The notes: generated from the sequence alone by a model not told the origin. Shown: positions 1-7,200, numbered from the stretch's first letter. The stretch is DNA of 27,556 bases from JAVBNC01 sp031551765 (GCA_031551765.1 JAVBNC010000115.1:1-27556); one strand, 5' to 3'. A program made the numbers and translations.

Positions 1-39
1 CGCCGGAGGCATTCTCCCTCCACTCCATAAGGAGCCGTT

Positions 40-720
40 ATGATAGCGTTTCTCAGCGGACCGGGACTTTTAATCTCGCTGGCCGTGTTTTTCGGCGGGA
101 TGGCCTGGCGCGTGGTCTGGTATATCCGGGGCCTGGACTGGCAACTGGACCGGGTGGCGTACAGGCCGCATTTGAAACTGGGCCTGATGGGCGCGGCGGA
201 TTCCATATGGCGCTGGCTGGTGCCGTTCGGCACCAGGGGCTGGCGGGAAGCGCCGTTTTTCGCGCTGGCTTTTTTCCTGTTCCATATCGGCGCGGTGCTG
301 GTGCCTTTGTTCCTGGCCGGGCACGGGGTGCTGCTGCGCGAGGCTGTCGGCTTCAGTTTGCCTTCCATGCCGCAGGGCTTGGCGGATGTGTTGACCCTGG
401 CCGTGCTGCTTGGCGCGTTCTTTCTGCTGCTGCGGCGTCTCACGCTGCCGGAAGTGCGTCTCTTGAGCACCAAGGGCGACTATGCGGTGTGGGCGCTGGC
501 GGTCCTGCCCTTCCTGACCGGGTATTTGGCCTGCGCGCACGCGCCGGGCTATGATTTCTGGCTGGTGCTGCACATGCTCAGCGGCGAAGTGATGCTTATC
601 GCGGCGCCGTTCACCAAGCTTTCGCACATCGTGCTGTTCTTCATGTCGCGCGGGCAGCTGGGCATGGACTACAGCATCAAGCGCGGCGGGGAATATCGCG
701 GACCATGTTTCCCGTGGTAG
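40..720 (+). CDS. hmcE: HmcE-like membrane subunit (cytochrome b / NarI-type) of a transmembrane redox complex
   Basis: This is a 226-residue inner-membrane protein with about five hydrophobic segments (near residues 8-28, 72-94, 115-131, 148-166 and 173-203). Four membrane-associated histidines, H82, H95, H178 and H196, could ligate two b haems; the 18-residue spacing of the second pair equals that of H187/H205 in nitrate reductase gamma (NarI). In Desulfovibrio, Hmc-type complexes use such a subunit to pass electrons between periplasmic cytochrome c and a cytoplasmic HdrD-like Fe-S protein, and that partner is the next gene. The membrane-then-Fe-S order and the 226-residue length fit HmcE from what I know of D. 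vulgaris. TmcC or another NarI/DsrM-like subunit is the alternative. AAGGAG at 29-34 supports the start. Bases 1-30 end in a TAA codon and may be the tail of the preceding gene, which is mostly outside the window. Confidence 0.72.
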   Translation: MIAFLSGPGLLISLAVFFGGMAWRVVWYIRGLDWQLDRVAYRPHLKLGLMGAADSIWRWLVPFGTRGWREAPFFALAFFLFHIGAVLVPLFLAGHGVLLREAVGFSLPSMPQGLADVLTLAVLLGAFFLLLRRLTLPEVRLLSTKGDYAVWALAVLPFLTGYLACAHAPGYDFWLVLHMLSGEVMLIAAPFTKLSHIVLFFMSRGQLGMDYSIKRGGEYRGPCFPW

Positions 721-849
721 CCAAAACGACGGATTTTGCCCCTGGACTGCGTCACACGGCGATTTTAGTCCAGGGCTGTACCATTAGAGTACTATCCCTG
801 GACTAAAATCGCCGTGTTCCTTGCCAGGAGACAAAATCCGTCGTTTTGG
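721..849 (+). repeat. Giant near-perfect hairpin filling the hmcE-hmcF gap
   Basis: The gap begins directly after the hmcE stop codon and is almost entirely one inverted repeat. Outer arms 721-738 and 832-849 match perfectly over 18 bp. Next, CCTGG at 741-745 pairs with CCAGG at 824-828, and inner arms 755-775 and 796-816 match perfectly over 21 bp. The 20-nt apical loop (776-795) contains two GTAC boxes that could pair. The structure stops four bases before the AAAGGAG of hmcF. In RNA it would be an extremely stable stem of about 129 nt; in DNA it could form a cruciform. Possible roles are mRNA protection or processing, partial termination, or a palindromic repeat of mobile origin. I see no transposase and no clear target duplication. 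Confidence 0.9.
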
Positions 850-864
850 AATAAAGGAGTTCGT

Positions 865-2265
865 ATGTATCAAGGCACCCTGTGCAACCGCGCGCCCATC
901 AATACGGAAGAGGCGCTCAAAACGCTTCTGGCCGACAAGGGCGGCGCGGTCTACTATAAAGAGATGGAACAACTTTCCGTGGATACGGAGCTGCTCTGGG
1001 CCACGCTGCAAAAGGGCATAAAGTCCCGCACGCGCACCTGGCTGGATATTTGCGCCCGCTGCGGCCGTTGCGCGGAAAGCTGCTTTTTCTACCGGGTCAA
1101 CGACCGCGACCCGGAACAGGTGCCGGCCTATAAGATCCAGTCCACGCTGGGCGAAATGTACCGCCGCAAAGGCAAAGTGGACAACGCCTTCATGCGCCGG
1201 GCCATGGAATTCGCCTGGGCGCGCTGTACCTGCTGCAACCGCTGCGGCACCTTCTGCCCCTACGGCATCGATATGGGCGTAATGTTCAGCTACTTGCGCG
1301 GCATCCTTTTTTCGCAGGGCTTCGTGCCCTGGGAGCTGAAAATCGGCTCCGGCATGCACCGGGTCTATAAAGCCCAGATGGACGTGACCACGGAAGACTG
1401 GGTGGACACCTGCGAATGGATGGTGGAGGAAAACTGCGAGGAATGGCCCAAGCTGGAAATTCCTGTGGACGTGGAAGACGCGGACATCATGTACACTCTG
1501 AACGCCCGCGAACCCAAGCACTACCCGGAAGACGTGGCCCAGGCCGCCATTCTCTTCCATCTGGCCGGAGTGAAATGGACCGTCCCCAGCGAAGGCTGGG
1601 AGCAGACCTCGCTCGCCATGTTCGCCGGGGACTGGGAAGCCTGCAAGGGCAACGTGCTCAACGTATATGGCGCCATAGAGCGGTTACGGCCGAAGCGGGT
1701 TATCGGCACGGAATGCGGCCACGCCCACCGGGCCACGGTCATTGAAGGCCCCTACTGGGCGGGCAGGCCCGACGGCAAACCTCCGGCGGAATACATCCAC
1801 TACGTGCAGTGGCTGGCGGAAATGCTGCGCACCGGCAGGATCAAAATTGACCCGGCCAAAAAAATCAAGGAACCCGTGACCTTGCAGGATTCCTGCAACT
1901 ACGTGCGCAACCACGGCCTGGCCAACTACACCCGAGAAATCATGAGCTACATTGCCGAGGATTTCCGGGAAATGACCCCCAACCGCGAAAACAACTACTG
2001 CTGCGGCGGCGGGGGCGGGCTGAACGGCGTGGGCATTTTCCGCAAACAGCGCAACAAGGCCCTGCAGACCAAACGCGACCAGATCCTGGCCACGGGCGCC
2101 AAAATGGTCATCGCGCCCTGCCACAACTGCTGGGACGCCATCCGCGACCTGGAAGAGGAATACCACATCGGCATACGCTGGAGCTTTTTGAAGCCCCTGA
2201 TCATCAGTATGGCCATTGTGCCCGACGAGTTGAAACCCCAGGAAGAGGAAGAAGGCGAAGAATAA
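865..2265 (+). CDS. hmcF: HmcF-like iron-sulfur protein (heterodisulfide reductase subunit D family)
   Basis: This is a 466-residue cytoplasmic electron-transfer protein. Two 4Fe-4S motifs are visible: C63-x2-C66-x2-C69-x3-C73 and C121-x2-C124-x2-C127-x3-C131. The C-terminal half carries CCG (cysteine-rich) domain features: an ECGHAHR segment, C344 in DSCNYVRNHG, the C379-C380 pair followed by a glycine run, and C419-x2-C422 in PCHNC. CCG domains of HdrB/HdrD bind a noncubane or special Fe-S cluster. The frame is open from 814, but I chose 865 because AAAGGAG lies at 853-859; the extra upstream codons fall inside the hairpin. The length is close to D. vulgaris HmcF. TmcB is the alternative assignment. 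The protein probably receives electrons from the membrane subunit just upstream, on the cytoplasmic face. Confidence 0.75.
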   Translation: MYQGTLCNRAPINTEEALKTLLADKGGAVYYKEMEQLSVDTELLWATLQKGIKSRTRTWLDICARCGRCAESCFFYRVNDRDPEQVPAYKIQSTLGEMYRRKGKVDNAFMRRAMEFAWARCTCCNRCGTFCPYGIDMGVMFSYLRGILFSQGFVPWELKIGSGMHRVYKAQMDVTTEDWVDTCEWMVEENCEEWPKLEIPVDVEDADIMYTLNAREPKHYPEDVAQAAILFHLAGVKWTVPSEGWEQTSLAMFAGDWEACKGNVLNVYGAIERLRPKRVIGTECGHAHRATVIEGPYWAGRPDGKPPAEYIHYVQWLAEMLRTGRIKIDPAKKIKEPVTLQDSCNYVRNHGLANYTREIMSYIAEDFREMTPNRENNYCCGGGGGLNGVGIFRKQRNKALQTKRDQILATGAKMVIAPCHNCWDAIRDLEEEYHIGIRWSFLKPLIISMAIVPDELKPQEEEEGEE

Positions 2266-2273
2266 CCGCAAGT

Positions 2274-2411
2274 GCAAAATTAGGATTTTTGTTCTCTGCC
2301 CAGGAAGGCGCGTTCCGGGCGAAGCGAAGTGTATCACGACATACATGAGTTTTGCACGGAACGCGCCCGCCCTAAGCAGGGCGACGGCAGAGGGCAAAAA
2401 GACAATTTTGC
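2274..2411 (+). other. Structured intercistronic element, predicted three-way RNA junction
   Basis: The gap between hmcF and the tautomerase gene folds on paper into a closed multibranch structure. The outer stem is 2274-2281 with 2404-2411 (8 bp). Stem P1 is 2286-2300 with 2386-2400 (15 bp, two of them G-U pairs). Branch A is 2307-2317 with 2357-2367 (11 perfect bp) and contains a small inner hairpin at 2329-2346. Branch B is 2368-2373 with 2378-2383. The G-U pairs mean the match is better as RNA than as DNA. The element ends at the GGAGG that serves the next gene, so it might affect that gene's translation. The loop of branch A contains GCGAAGCGAAG, also found at 10432. Its function is unknown. 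Confidence 0.7.
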
Positions 2412-2423
2412 GGAGGAACGCAC

Positions 2424-2633
2424 ATGCCCTACGTCAATATTAAGGTTACCGGCGGCAAGGAAGCCCCCACCCCGGAACAGAAAGCCGCGCTCATCAAAGG
2501 CGCCACCCAGCTGCTGGTGGACGTGCTGGGCAAAAACCCCGCCACCACCGTGGTGGTCATTGATGAAGTGGACATGGACAACTGGGGCGTGGGCGGCGAG
2601 AGTATCACCGTCCGCCGCGCCAAGGCGAAATAG
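2424..2633 (+). CDS. 4-oxalocrotonate tautomerase-family small protein
   Basis: This is a 69-residue protein with the hallmark of the tautomerase superfamily: a proline directly after the initiator methionine (MPYVNIKVTGG), which acts as the catalytic general base once Met is removed. The length fits the 60-75-residue, hexamer-forming 4-OT subfamily. A central VVVIDEVDMDNWGVGG segment matches the usual second beta strand and its following loop. The SD sequence GGAGG lies at 2412-2416, eight bases before ATG. The substrate cannot be told from sequence; many bacterial 4-OT homologues have no known physiological role. It sits between hmcF and an Nramp transporter gene, with structured gaps on both sides, so membership of the same transcript is likely but not proven. 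Confidence 0.88.
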   Translation: MPYVNIKVTGGKEAPTPEQKAALIKGATQLLVDVLGKNPATTVVVIDEVDMDNWGVGGESITVRRAKAK

Positions 2634-2636
2634 CGA

Positions 2637-2719
2637 AACGGATCGGGCGGCGCAAGCCGCAAAACTTTCATCGACTTTTGTGCTTAGGCGCGGTAAGGGC
2701 AGTTCAGTGAGGATCCGTT
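2637..2719 (+). promoter_or_regulatory. Inverted repeat overlapping the mntH ribosome binding site
   Basis: AACGGATC at 2637-2644 is the exact reverse complement of GATCCGTT at 2712-2719. The right arm covers the end of the GAGGA Shine-Dalgarno (2709-2713) and all the bases up to the transporter ATG at 2721. Between the arms is GCGGC-GCAA-GCCGC (2647-2660), a hairpin with a GNRA tetraloop. Closing the long stem would hide the initiation region, which suggests translational control of a metal transporter. It does not match the yybP-ykoY manganese riboswitch as I know it. The role is inferred only. Confidence 0.4.
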
Positions 2720-2720
2720 C

Positions 2721-3989
2721 ATGGAACTGCCCGCCTTTATTTCCGCCCTGTGCGCCAAGCACAGTCCCCGTTCCAGGGGGCTGGAAATTCTCAAATACAT
2801 AGGCCCGGGCCTTTTGGTCACCGTGGGCTTTATCGACCCGGGCAACTGGGCCGCCAACCTGGCCGCCGGGGCGGAATACGGCTACACCCTGCTGTGGATG
2901 GTCACCCTGTCCACTTTCATGCTCATTCTGCTTCAGCACAACGCCGCCCACCTGGGCATCGTCACCGGCGAATGCCTCGCGGAATCCATCCGGCGCCATC
3001 TGCCGCGCTGGGTCAGCCTGCCGGTGCTCGGTTCCGCCTTTCTGGCCTCGGTCATGACCAGCATGGCGGAAATTCTGGGCGGGGCCATCGCCCTGCGCAT
3101 GCTGTTCAACGTGCCGCTGCCCCTGGGCGCCTCCCTGGTGGCCGTCCTGGTGGCCGTCCTGCTGCTCACCAACTCCTACACCAAGGTGGAACGCTGGGTT
3201 ATCGGCTTTGTCTCGCTCATCGGCATTTCCTTTTTCTACGAGCTGTCCCTGGTGCGCATGGACTGGGGCGCGGCGGCCTTTGGCTGGGTCACCCCGGCCT
3301 TTCCCGAAGGCTCCATGCTGGTGATCATGAGCGTGCTGGGGGCCGTGGTCATGCCCCACAACCTGTTCCTGCATTCGGAAATCATCCAGAGCCGCCAATG
3401 GAACCTGGAGGACGACGAAGTCATCAAACGCCAGTTGGACTACGAGTTCATGGACACGCTGCTGTCCATGCTCATCGGCTGGGGCATCAACAGCGCCATG
3501 ATTCTGCTGGCCGCCGCCACCTTCTGGAAAGCCGGGGTCGCGGTCACGGAACTGGAGCAGGCCCAGGAACTGTTGCGGCCGCTGCTGGGCAACAACGCGG
3601 CCGTTGTTTTCGCCGTGGCCCTGCTCATGGCCGGGGTGGCCTCTTCCGTCACCTCGGGCATGGCCGGGGGCACCATCAGCGCGGGCATGAGCGGGGAATG
3701 CTACGATATCCACGACAGCCACACCCGCGTAGGCGTGGCCGCTTCCCTGTTCGGCGGGCTGGCGGTCATCTGGTTCGTCAGTGATCCCTTCAAGGGCCTG
3801 CTCGTCTCGCAGATGGCCCTGTCCATCCAGTTGCCCCTGACCATGGCGGCCCAGATCTATCTGACCTCCTCCCCCGCCGTCATGGGCAAGTATGCCAACG
3901 GCCCGTATGCCAGGGCGCTGCTCATATTCCTGACCGTGCTGGTGGCGGTTCTGAACATCATGCTCTTCATCAGCGCGCTGCAAGGATAA
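2721..3989 (+). CDS. mntH: Nramp-family divalent metal (Mn2+/Fe2+) transporter
   Basis: This is a 422-residue inner-membrane protein with about eleven hydrophobic segments, the normal size for bacterial Nramp/MntH. TM1 carries the metal-binding DPGNW motif (D39, N42) and TM6 carries AVVMPHNLFLHSE (M211, P212, H213). In Nramp structures the equivalent Asp, Asn and Met coordinate Mn2+ or Fe2+. TM3 (MAEILGGAIALRMLF) is also typical. Function: proton-coupled import of Mn2+ or Fe2+. The GAGGA at 2709-2713 supports the start. The gene is followed three bases later by the YjbQ-family gene, so the two are likely cotranscribed. The initiation region overlaps an inverted repeat. Mn against Fe preference is not decided by sequence. 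Confidence 0.9.
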   Translation: MELPAFISALCAKHSPRSRGLEILKYIGPGLLVTVGFIDPGNWAANLAAGAEYGYTLLWMVTLSTFMLILLQHNAAHLGIVTGECLAESIRRHLPRWVSLPVLGSAFLASVMTSMAEILGGAIALRMLFNVPLPLGASLVAVLVAVLLLTNSYTKVERWVIGFVSLIGISFFYELSLVRMDWGAAAFGWVTPAFPEGSMLVIMSVLGAVVMPHNLFLHSEIIQSRQWNLEDDEVIKRQLDYEFMDTLLSMLIGWGINSAMILLAAATFWKAGVAVTELEQAQELLRPLLGNNAAVVFAVALLMAGVASSVTSGMAGGTISAGMSGECYDIHDSHTRVGVAASLFGGLAVIWFVSDPFKGLLVSQMALSIQLPLTMAAQIYLTSSPAVMGKYANGPYARALLIFLTVLVAVLNIMLFISALQG

Positions 3990-3992
3990 CTC

Positions 3993-4391
3993 ATGGAAAC
4001 CATTGCCCTTCGCACCACCCGGCGCGAGGAACTCATCAACATCACGGAGCAGCTGCGGGAACGCGTGGCCGCCAAGGGCTGGCGGGACGGCGCGCTGCTG
4101 GTTTTCTGCCCGCACACCACGGCCTCCGTCACCATCAACGAGAGCGCGGACCCGGACGTGCGCGGCGACATGGTCTCCTTTCTGCGCCGCCGCATCCCGC
4201 GGGACGAAGCATTCCGCCACATGGAAGGCAACAGCGACGCCCACATCAAGACCAGCTTGTTCGGCCCCCACGCGCTGGTCATTGTGGAAAACGGAACCCT
4301 GCGCCTGGGCACCTGGCAGGCCGTGTACTTTTGTGAATGGGACGGCCCACGTTCCCGCAACGTCTGGCTGCAATTCCTTCCCGGAGCCTGA
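3993..4391 (+). CDS. YjbQ-family protein (UPF0047, secondary thiamine-phosphate synthase-like)
   Basis: This 132-residue protein has the whole motif set of the YjbQ/UPF0047 family: CPHTTASVTINE near residues 40-51, an acidic DPDVRGD segment, HMEGNSDAHIKTS near residues 72-84, and GTLRLGTWQAVYFCEWDGPR near the C terminus. The conserved histidines and acidic residues form a metal/phosphate site. Escherichia coli YjbQ has weak thiamine-phosphate synthase activity, which is the source of the common name; its true physiological role is unclear. The start lies three bases after the transporter stop, which implies translational coupling. The length and an intact C terminus indicate a complete gene. 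Any functional link to metal import is unknown. Confidence 0.88.
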   Translation: METIALRTTRREELINITEQLRERVAAKGWRDGALLVFCPHTTASVTINESADPDVRGDMVSFLRRRIPRDEAFRHMEGNSDAHIKTSLFGPHALVIVENGTLRLGTWQAVYFCEWDGPRSRNVWLQFLPGA

Positions 4392-4503
4392 TTCCGGGCG
4401 CGGCCTCTTCCTTTTGGGCTCCGGCGTATCTATAACTATAGTCAGACGCTGAACGGCGCCCGCCCTTTGGCGGCCGCCGCCGCGACGCACCCAGGAGGCG
4501 AAT

Positions 4504-5691
4504 ATGTTACGCCGCAGCCTTGTCTTTTTTGTTGCCGCGCTCATGCTGGGGCTCCCGTTTACGGCCCAGGCCGCCACAAGCAAAAAAGCACCGGATCAGG
4601 TCACCACCCAAAAGGGAACCCTGCCTTACGGCGGCCGCATGGTCATCCGTTCCGGCCTGGCCTGGATGGATGAAAAAGCCCCCTTGTTCCTGAACATGCG
4701 GGCGGAGCTTGTCTCCCTGCTGGCGCGGCGCGGGTTCACCGTGGTCAGCGTCAACCCTTCCGAACTGGTGCCCATGCCCAAAACCACCCTGCCGCCCAAT
4801 GCGGACGAACTGACCAAGCCCGCCCCGGCGCGCCGCGCCCCCGCCAGGGGCGACGGAGGCGACAGCCAGCTCAAGGCTTCGGAACTGGCCCGCGAAGGCA
4901 AGCTCCCGCAGCTCAAGCTGCGCGGCTACAGCGCGCCGGAACGGGACGCGGACCTGCCCGCCAGCGTGCGCGCCGTGCGCCCGCCGGACGTGAGCCGGGC
5001 TCTGTTCGCCCTTTCGCAGCAGAAGGGCGTGCCCGTGCTGCAAAGCGGCATACGCGTACCCGGCCGCCTGCCGGAAGAGATGCGGACTGTGGACCCCCAA
5101 AACGCCGACTATGCCATCATCGCGCGTTTCGCCGTAATCCAGCCGCCCCTGGCGGACAACGGCCTGCGGCAGCTCACCCCCCTGGCGCGGCGCGCGCCCA
5201 TGCGCGGCGTGCTGGTGGCCGCCGGGTATGGCGGCGTGAGCGGCAGCGGCGCCTTGGGGTTCGGGCCCCCGGCGCCCCCTTCCTCTTCCGGCCGCAACAC
5301 CTACGGCACCCCCGGCGGCTACGTGCGCGGCTACGAAGGTTCCTCGCCCAACGATCCCTGGCACCGGGATTCCGACTTCTTCATGCGCGACTACCAGATG
5401 AAGAACAGCCCGCCCCCGCCTTCCGCCGAGCCTCCTGAGGGCTTTTCCTCTTACGGAGCAGGTGGCGCGGCCGGAGGCGGCGGCGCTCCCATGGGATACT
5501 ACGGCGCGCGCGGCGGCATGTCCGCCTGGTATCTGCTGGAGCTGGACTGCTACGACCTCACCCCGGTCCGCAACAACAAGCCCCCCAAGATCGTCTGGCA
5601 GGCCAACGCCGAGCAACTCGCCGACAAGAGCGGCCTGGCCATGGCCCTGCCCAAGATGGTCCGGGCGATTTTCGCGGATAAGGCGCAGTAG
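4504..5691 (+). CDS. Exported protein of unknown function, DUF4136-like pattern
   Basis: I do not recognise this 395-residue protein with certainty. Residues 1-23 form a clear Sec signal peptide ending in AQA, with cleavage before ATSKK. No lipobox cysteine is present. The mature part alternates folded-looking blocks (LARRGFTVVSV, ADYAIIARFAV, WYLLELDCYDLTP, PKIVWQANAEQL, MALPKMVRAIF) with disordered Pro/Gly/Ser-rich stretches, especially near residues 245-335. The final blocks (a strand, then IVWQA, then a short helix ending the protein) recall the C terminus of DUF4136-type periplasmic proteins; this is inference. An AGGAGG Shine-Dalgarno sits seven bases before ATG. The 112-bp upstream gap suggests its own promoter. 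The neighbours do not suggest a role. Confidence 0.85.
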   Translation: MLRRSLVFFVAALMLGLPFTAQAATSKKAPDQVTTQKGTLPYGGRMVIRSGLAWMDEKAPLFLNMRAELVSLLARRGFTVVSVNPSELVPMPKTTLPPNADELTKPAPARRAPARGDGGDSQLKASELAREGKLPQLKLRGYSAPERDADLPASVRAVRPPDVSRALFALSQQKGVPVLQSGIRVPGRLPEEMRTVDPQNADYAIIARFAVIQPPLADNGLRQLTPLARRAPMRGVLVAAGYGGVSGSGALGFGPPAPPSSSGRNTYGTPGGYVRGYEGSSPNDPWHRDSDFFMRDYQMKNSPPPPSAEPPEGFSSYGAGGAAGGGGAPMGYYGARGGMSAWYLLELDCYDLTPVRNNKPPKIVWQANAEQLADKSGLAMALPKMVRAIFADKAQ

Positions 5692-6261
5692 CGGAAGAGA
5701 ATGCCTCCGGCGGCCAGAGAGGGCGCTGCCGTCTTTTTTCCGCTCCTGCAGTGGTAAAATGCCGGACCGGCAAAGCCGGATCCGGCCCGCCTTGTCGCTC
5801 CAAGGCCTTGGCGGGCCTGGCCTGCTGCCCCCTCCGGGAGTATAAGGAACTCTCCCGCCAAGGGGCGCGCCCCTTGGAACCCGTTCAGGGTGGATAAAGA
5901 GCTGGCGCCCTTCTTCCGTTCTGTTCGCGCCACGGCGCTCACATACTGGCGGGTGCTGATGTGATAAGCTGATGAAGGCGGCGCCGTCATTGTACGGCGC
6001 CGCCTTCATCAACGAGAAACGGCCTCCCCGGGCCACCACAACCCGCCCCACAGGACGTGGGGCCGCGGAGCGGCGGGGCGAAAACAAAACATCCCACTAC
6101 GCGCAAATAGCCGGCGGTCGCGCCCGCCGGCGGCTTTCACGCCCTGCACAACATTCCGCTGCGAGAGGCCGCGTCCGCCAGGACGGCGGACCGGCCGTCA
6201 TCCGACTTGACGGAACTGTTGCGGTGTGAAACATGCGGGGAAACCATTGGAGTTGAACGTT
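5692..6261. other. Gene-poor, palindrome-rich intergenic region
   Basis: I see no convincing gene in these 570 bp. The region holds several strong dyads: a T-rich run at 5735-5740 after a weak stem (possible terminator for the exported-protein gene), an imperfect hairpin 5761-5786, a perfect 20-bp palindrome at 5858-5877 centred on GGCGCGCC, an 18-bp perfect hairpin at 5970-6011, and GCCGGCGG/CCGCCGGC at 6110-6131. Frames open on either strand here lack family features or credible ribosome binding sites. The era promoter must lie here, but I cannot place it. Confidence 0.6.
5970..6011. repeat. Perfect 18-bp inverted repeat with 6-nt loop
   Basis: Arms 5970-5987 and 5994-6011 are exact reverse complements, separated by CATTGT. 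No run of T follows on either strand, so it is not a standard intrinsic terminator. It could be a rho-type 3' end stabiliser, a DNA-level protein site or an intergenic repeat family member. Confidence 0.85.
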
Positions 6262-7191
6262 ATGCCACAAAGTGCTCACCGCTGCGGCTGGGTCGCCATC
6301 ATGGGGCCGCCCAACGCGGGCAAGTCCACGCTGCTCAACGCGGCCCTGGGGCAAAAGGTCGCCATTGTCACGCCCAAGGCCCAGACCACCCGCAACCAGA
6401 TCACGGGCATTCTTTCCGACAAGAGCGCCCAGGTTATTTTTATGGACACGCCCGGCATCCACCAACTGCGGGGCAAGATGAACCGGGTGCTGCTGCAGAC
6501 CGCCTGGCAGGCCGTGGACAGCGCGGACGCGCTCATGGTGGTGCTGGACGCGGACTTGTACGCCAAAAAGCCGGAATTTCTGGAAAACGACATCAAGCCC
6601 ATCCGCGCGGCCATAGCGGCGGAAAAGCGGCCGGTGCTGGTAGCGGCCAACAAGGTGGACCTTTTGGGCGACAAGTCCAAGCTGCTCCCCCTTCTGCAAA
6701 GCCTGACCGAAACCTGGCCCAATGCCGAGGTTTTCCCCATTTCCTCCGTCACTAAAAACGGCTTGCCGGAACTTTTGAGCAAACTCAAATCCATGCTGCC
6801 GGAAGGCGAAGCCCAGTTCCCGGAAGAGCAGCTTTCCACCCTGCCCATGCGCTTCATGGCCGCGGAAATTATCCGGGAAAAGCTGTTTCTGACCCTGCGC
6901 CAGGAACTGCCCTACTTCACGGCCGTGGACATAGAGCAGTGGGTGGAAGAGCCCGATCGCGGCCTGACCATTATCAACGCGGTCATTTACGTGGGCCGGG
7001 CCACGCACAAGGCCATGGTCATCGGCAAGGGCGGCTCCAACCTCAAGAACGTGGGGCAGGCCGCGCGCAAGGAAATTGCGGAACTTATCGACAGCAAGGT
7101 GCACCTGGAACTGTGGGTCAAGGTGCGCGAAGACTGGCCCGAGGACCTCACCTTCCTGCACACCCTGGGATTAGGCCAGCAGCCCGGCTAG
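6262..7191 (+). CDS. era: GTPase Era (ribosome assembly)
   Basis: Era is a GTPase that binds the 3' end of 16S rRNA and helps mature the 30S subunit. From the chosen start the protein has 309 residues. The GTPase motifs appear in order: G1 GPPNAGKS (15-22), G2 TTRN near 42-45, G3 DTPG (62-65), G4 NKVD near residue 130 and G5 SSV. The C-terminal KH RNA-binding domain is marked by VIGKGGSNLK. The frame is open from an ATG at 6226, but GGAG at 6248-6251 lies nine bases before the ATG at 6262, and Era proteins begin shortly before the G1 strand, so the shorter start is preferred. The stop lies nine bases before the YggS-family gene, so the two genes probably share a transcript. Confidence 0.95.
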   Translation: MPQSAHRCGWVAIMGPPNAGKSTLLNAALGQKVAIVTPKAQTTRNQITGILSDKSAQVIFMDTPGIHQLRGKMNRVLLQTAWQAVDSADALMVVLDADLYAKKPEFLENDIKPIRAAIAAEKRPVLVAANKVDLLGDKSKLLPLLQSLTETWPNAEVFPISSVTKNGLPELLSKLKSMLPEGEAQFPEEQLSTLPMRFMAAEIIREKLFLTLRQELPYFTAVDIEQWVEEPDRGLTIINAVIYVGRATHKAMVIGKGGSNLKNVGQAARKEIAELIDSKVHLELWVKVREDWPEDLTFLHTLGLGQQPG

Positions 7192-7200
7192 GTACCTGAC

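Noticed and set aside
814..864. Upstream extension of the HmcF-like protein
   Set aside because: The extra codons fall within the palindrome and lack a Shine-Dalgarno; AAAGGAG supports the ATG at 865.
2637..2720. yybP-ykoY manganese riboswitch before the Nramp gene
   Set aside because: The leader is only about 87 nt and lacks the conserved loop sequences I associate with that riboswitch; only the inverted repeat can be supported.
2334..4583. Long open frame of 749 codons on the - strand, antisense to the tautomerase, transporter and YjbQ-family genes
   Set aside because: Its translation is His/Gln/Gly/Arg-rich with no family features, and the + strand carries three clear gene families. It is a by-product of GC-rich third positions.
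5972..6229. + strand frame of 85 codons upstream of era
   Set aside because: It starts inside the perfect hairpin, is Arg/Ala/Pro-rich from GC-rich sequence, and has no ribosome binding site.
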